Origin: Bacillota bacterium
GTDB taxonomy: Bacteria; Bacillota; Clostridia; Peptostreptococcales; Anaerovoracaceae
Direction of reading: 5' to 3'
DNA length: 5,086 bases
Assembly (NCBI GenBank): GCA_016281165.1
Contig: JAEEIC010000252.1
Coordinates: 1-5,086 of the forward strand
The position numbers and the translations under genes were made by a program. The notes under the pieces were generated by a model that made no database searches, was not told the origin of the DNA, and saw nothing but the letters and a program-made list of their open reading frames with translations. The number at the start of each line of letters is the position of its first letter. The first letter of the stretch is position 1. Below are positions 4,491 to 5,086 of this stretch, piece by piece.

Positions 4491-5086
4491 ATGAGAAAGG
4501 CAAGGATAGCCGTGATGGTCTCCGGAGGCGGGACCAATCTGCAGGCTTTGATCGACGCCGAAAACAGCGGCCTCATAAAGAGCGGCGAGATAGCGCTCGT
4601 GGTCTCCGACAGGAGGAGGGCCTACGCTCTTGAGAGGGCGAAGAACGCCGGCATCGAGGCTGTCTTCGTGAGCAAAAAAGAGAACGGCGGACAGGAGGGC
4701 TTCGAGGCCCGCCTGAACGAGCTCTTCGCGGAGAAGGGCATCGACCTCATCGTGCTCGCCGGCTTTCTTTCGATCCTCACGCCTCAGTTCACGGGGCGCT
4801 GGGATCACCGCATCATCAACATCCATCCCTCGCTCATACCCTCGTTCTGCGGCGAAGGCTTCTACGGGCTCAAGGTCCACGAAGCCGCCCTGGCCAAGGG
4901 CGTCAAGGTGACCGGCGCCACGGTGCACTTCGTCAACGAGATACCGGACGGGGGCGAGATAATCCTGCAGAAGGCCGTCGAGGTCAGGGAAGGGGATACC
5001 CCCGAGATCCTGCAGAGAAGGGTGATGGAGGAGGCGGAGTGGAAGCTCCTGCCCGCCGCCTGCGAGCTCGTCTGCGGCAGGATAGC
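4491..5086 (+). CDS. purN: Phosphoribosylglycinamide formyltransferase, 5' part (3' end outside window)
   Basis: The visible 198 codons are open to the window edge. PurN transfers a formyl group from 10-formyltetrahydrofolate to GAR (purine step 3), so this gene directly consumes the cofactor whose shortage the upstream ZTP riboswitch senses. Motifs: the N-terminal phosphate-binding loop SGGGTNLQALI (11-21, GGGTN in place of the more common GSGTN), IVLAGFLSIL (87-96), catalytic NIHPSLIPSF (110-119, with N110 and H112), KVTGATVHFVNE (139-150) and the catalytic Asp in IPDGGEIILQ (151-160, D153). EEAEWKLLPAA (181-191) is close to the usual C-terminus, so only a few residues should be missing. 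The ATG is three bases after the purM stop. A strong Shine-Dalgarno is absent (only GGAG at 4481-4484, inside the last purM codons), which suggests translational coupling to purM. Confidence 0.96.
   Translation, partial: MRKARIAVMVSGGGTNLQALIDAENSGLIKSGEIALVVSDRRRAYALERAKNAGIEAVFVSKKENGGQEGFEARLNELFAEKGIDLIVLAGFLSILTPQFTGRWDHRIINIHPSLIPSFCGEGFYGLKVHEAALAKGVKVTGATVHFVNEIPDGGEIILQKAVEVREGDTPEILQRRVMEEAEWKLLPAACELVCGRI

Noticed and set aside
3411..4928. 505-codon open frame on the - strand across purM and purN
   Set aside because: It lies opposite two clearly recognisable genes. It is composed of the low-complexity His/Asp/Val/Ala-rich residues expected from the reverse strand of GC-rich codons, and has no family motifs.

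Overview
The window carries the promoter-proximal part of a de novo purine biosynthesis operon, directly downstream of the end of a pyrimidine gene. All genes are on the + strand in the order pyrI (3' part) - long regulatory gap - purE - purC - purF - purM - purN (5' part, cut by the window edge). Coding DNA is GC-rich, but ATA (Ile) and AGG/AGA (Arg) codons are common in most genes. The gene order, strong AGGAGG-type ribosome binding sites, the PurE/PurN sequence style and a ZTP riboswitch suggest an anaerobic Bacillota/Clostridia-type bacterium. This placement is inference; the window has no taxonomic marker gene.

Region 1-405 encodes the C-terminal part of PyrI, the zinc-binding regulatory chain of aspartate carbamoyltransferase. 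Region 406-685 has no gene and is a layered control region. It holds an inverted pair of CCGAAC boxes resembling the Gram-positive PurR operator (413-457), an AT-rich stretch with repeated CGAAATT, a very good sigma-70-type promoter with an extended -10 (505-533), a ZTP (pfl) riboswitch aptamer (554-630), and an intrinsic terminator (627-670) that shares bases with the aptamer. This is the architecture of a transcriptional ON switch: ZMP/ZTP accumulates when 10-formyltetrahydrofolate is short, stabilises the aptamer and lets RNA polymerase read into purE.

Region 686-5086 is a tightly packed gene series with gaps of 62, 40, 13 and 3 bases. PurF makes phosphoribosylamine (step 1), PurN formylates GAR (step 3), PurM closes the imidazole ring (step 5), PurE acts in the carboxylation step (step 6) and PurC adds aspartate (step 8). 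purD, purL, purK, purB and purH are not in the window.

The most notable observation is that PurF lacks the N-terminal catalytic cysteine of the glutaminase domain and apparently also the other glutamine-site residues, while its PRPP-binding motif and likely Fe-S cysteines are intact. This suggests an ammonia-using, or partner-dependent, first step. PurC is also a divergent variant whose usual SPDTCRLWD-type segment is replaced. It differs from the neighbouring genes in codon choice as well.
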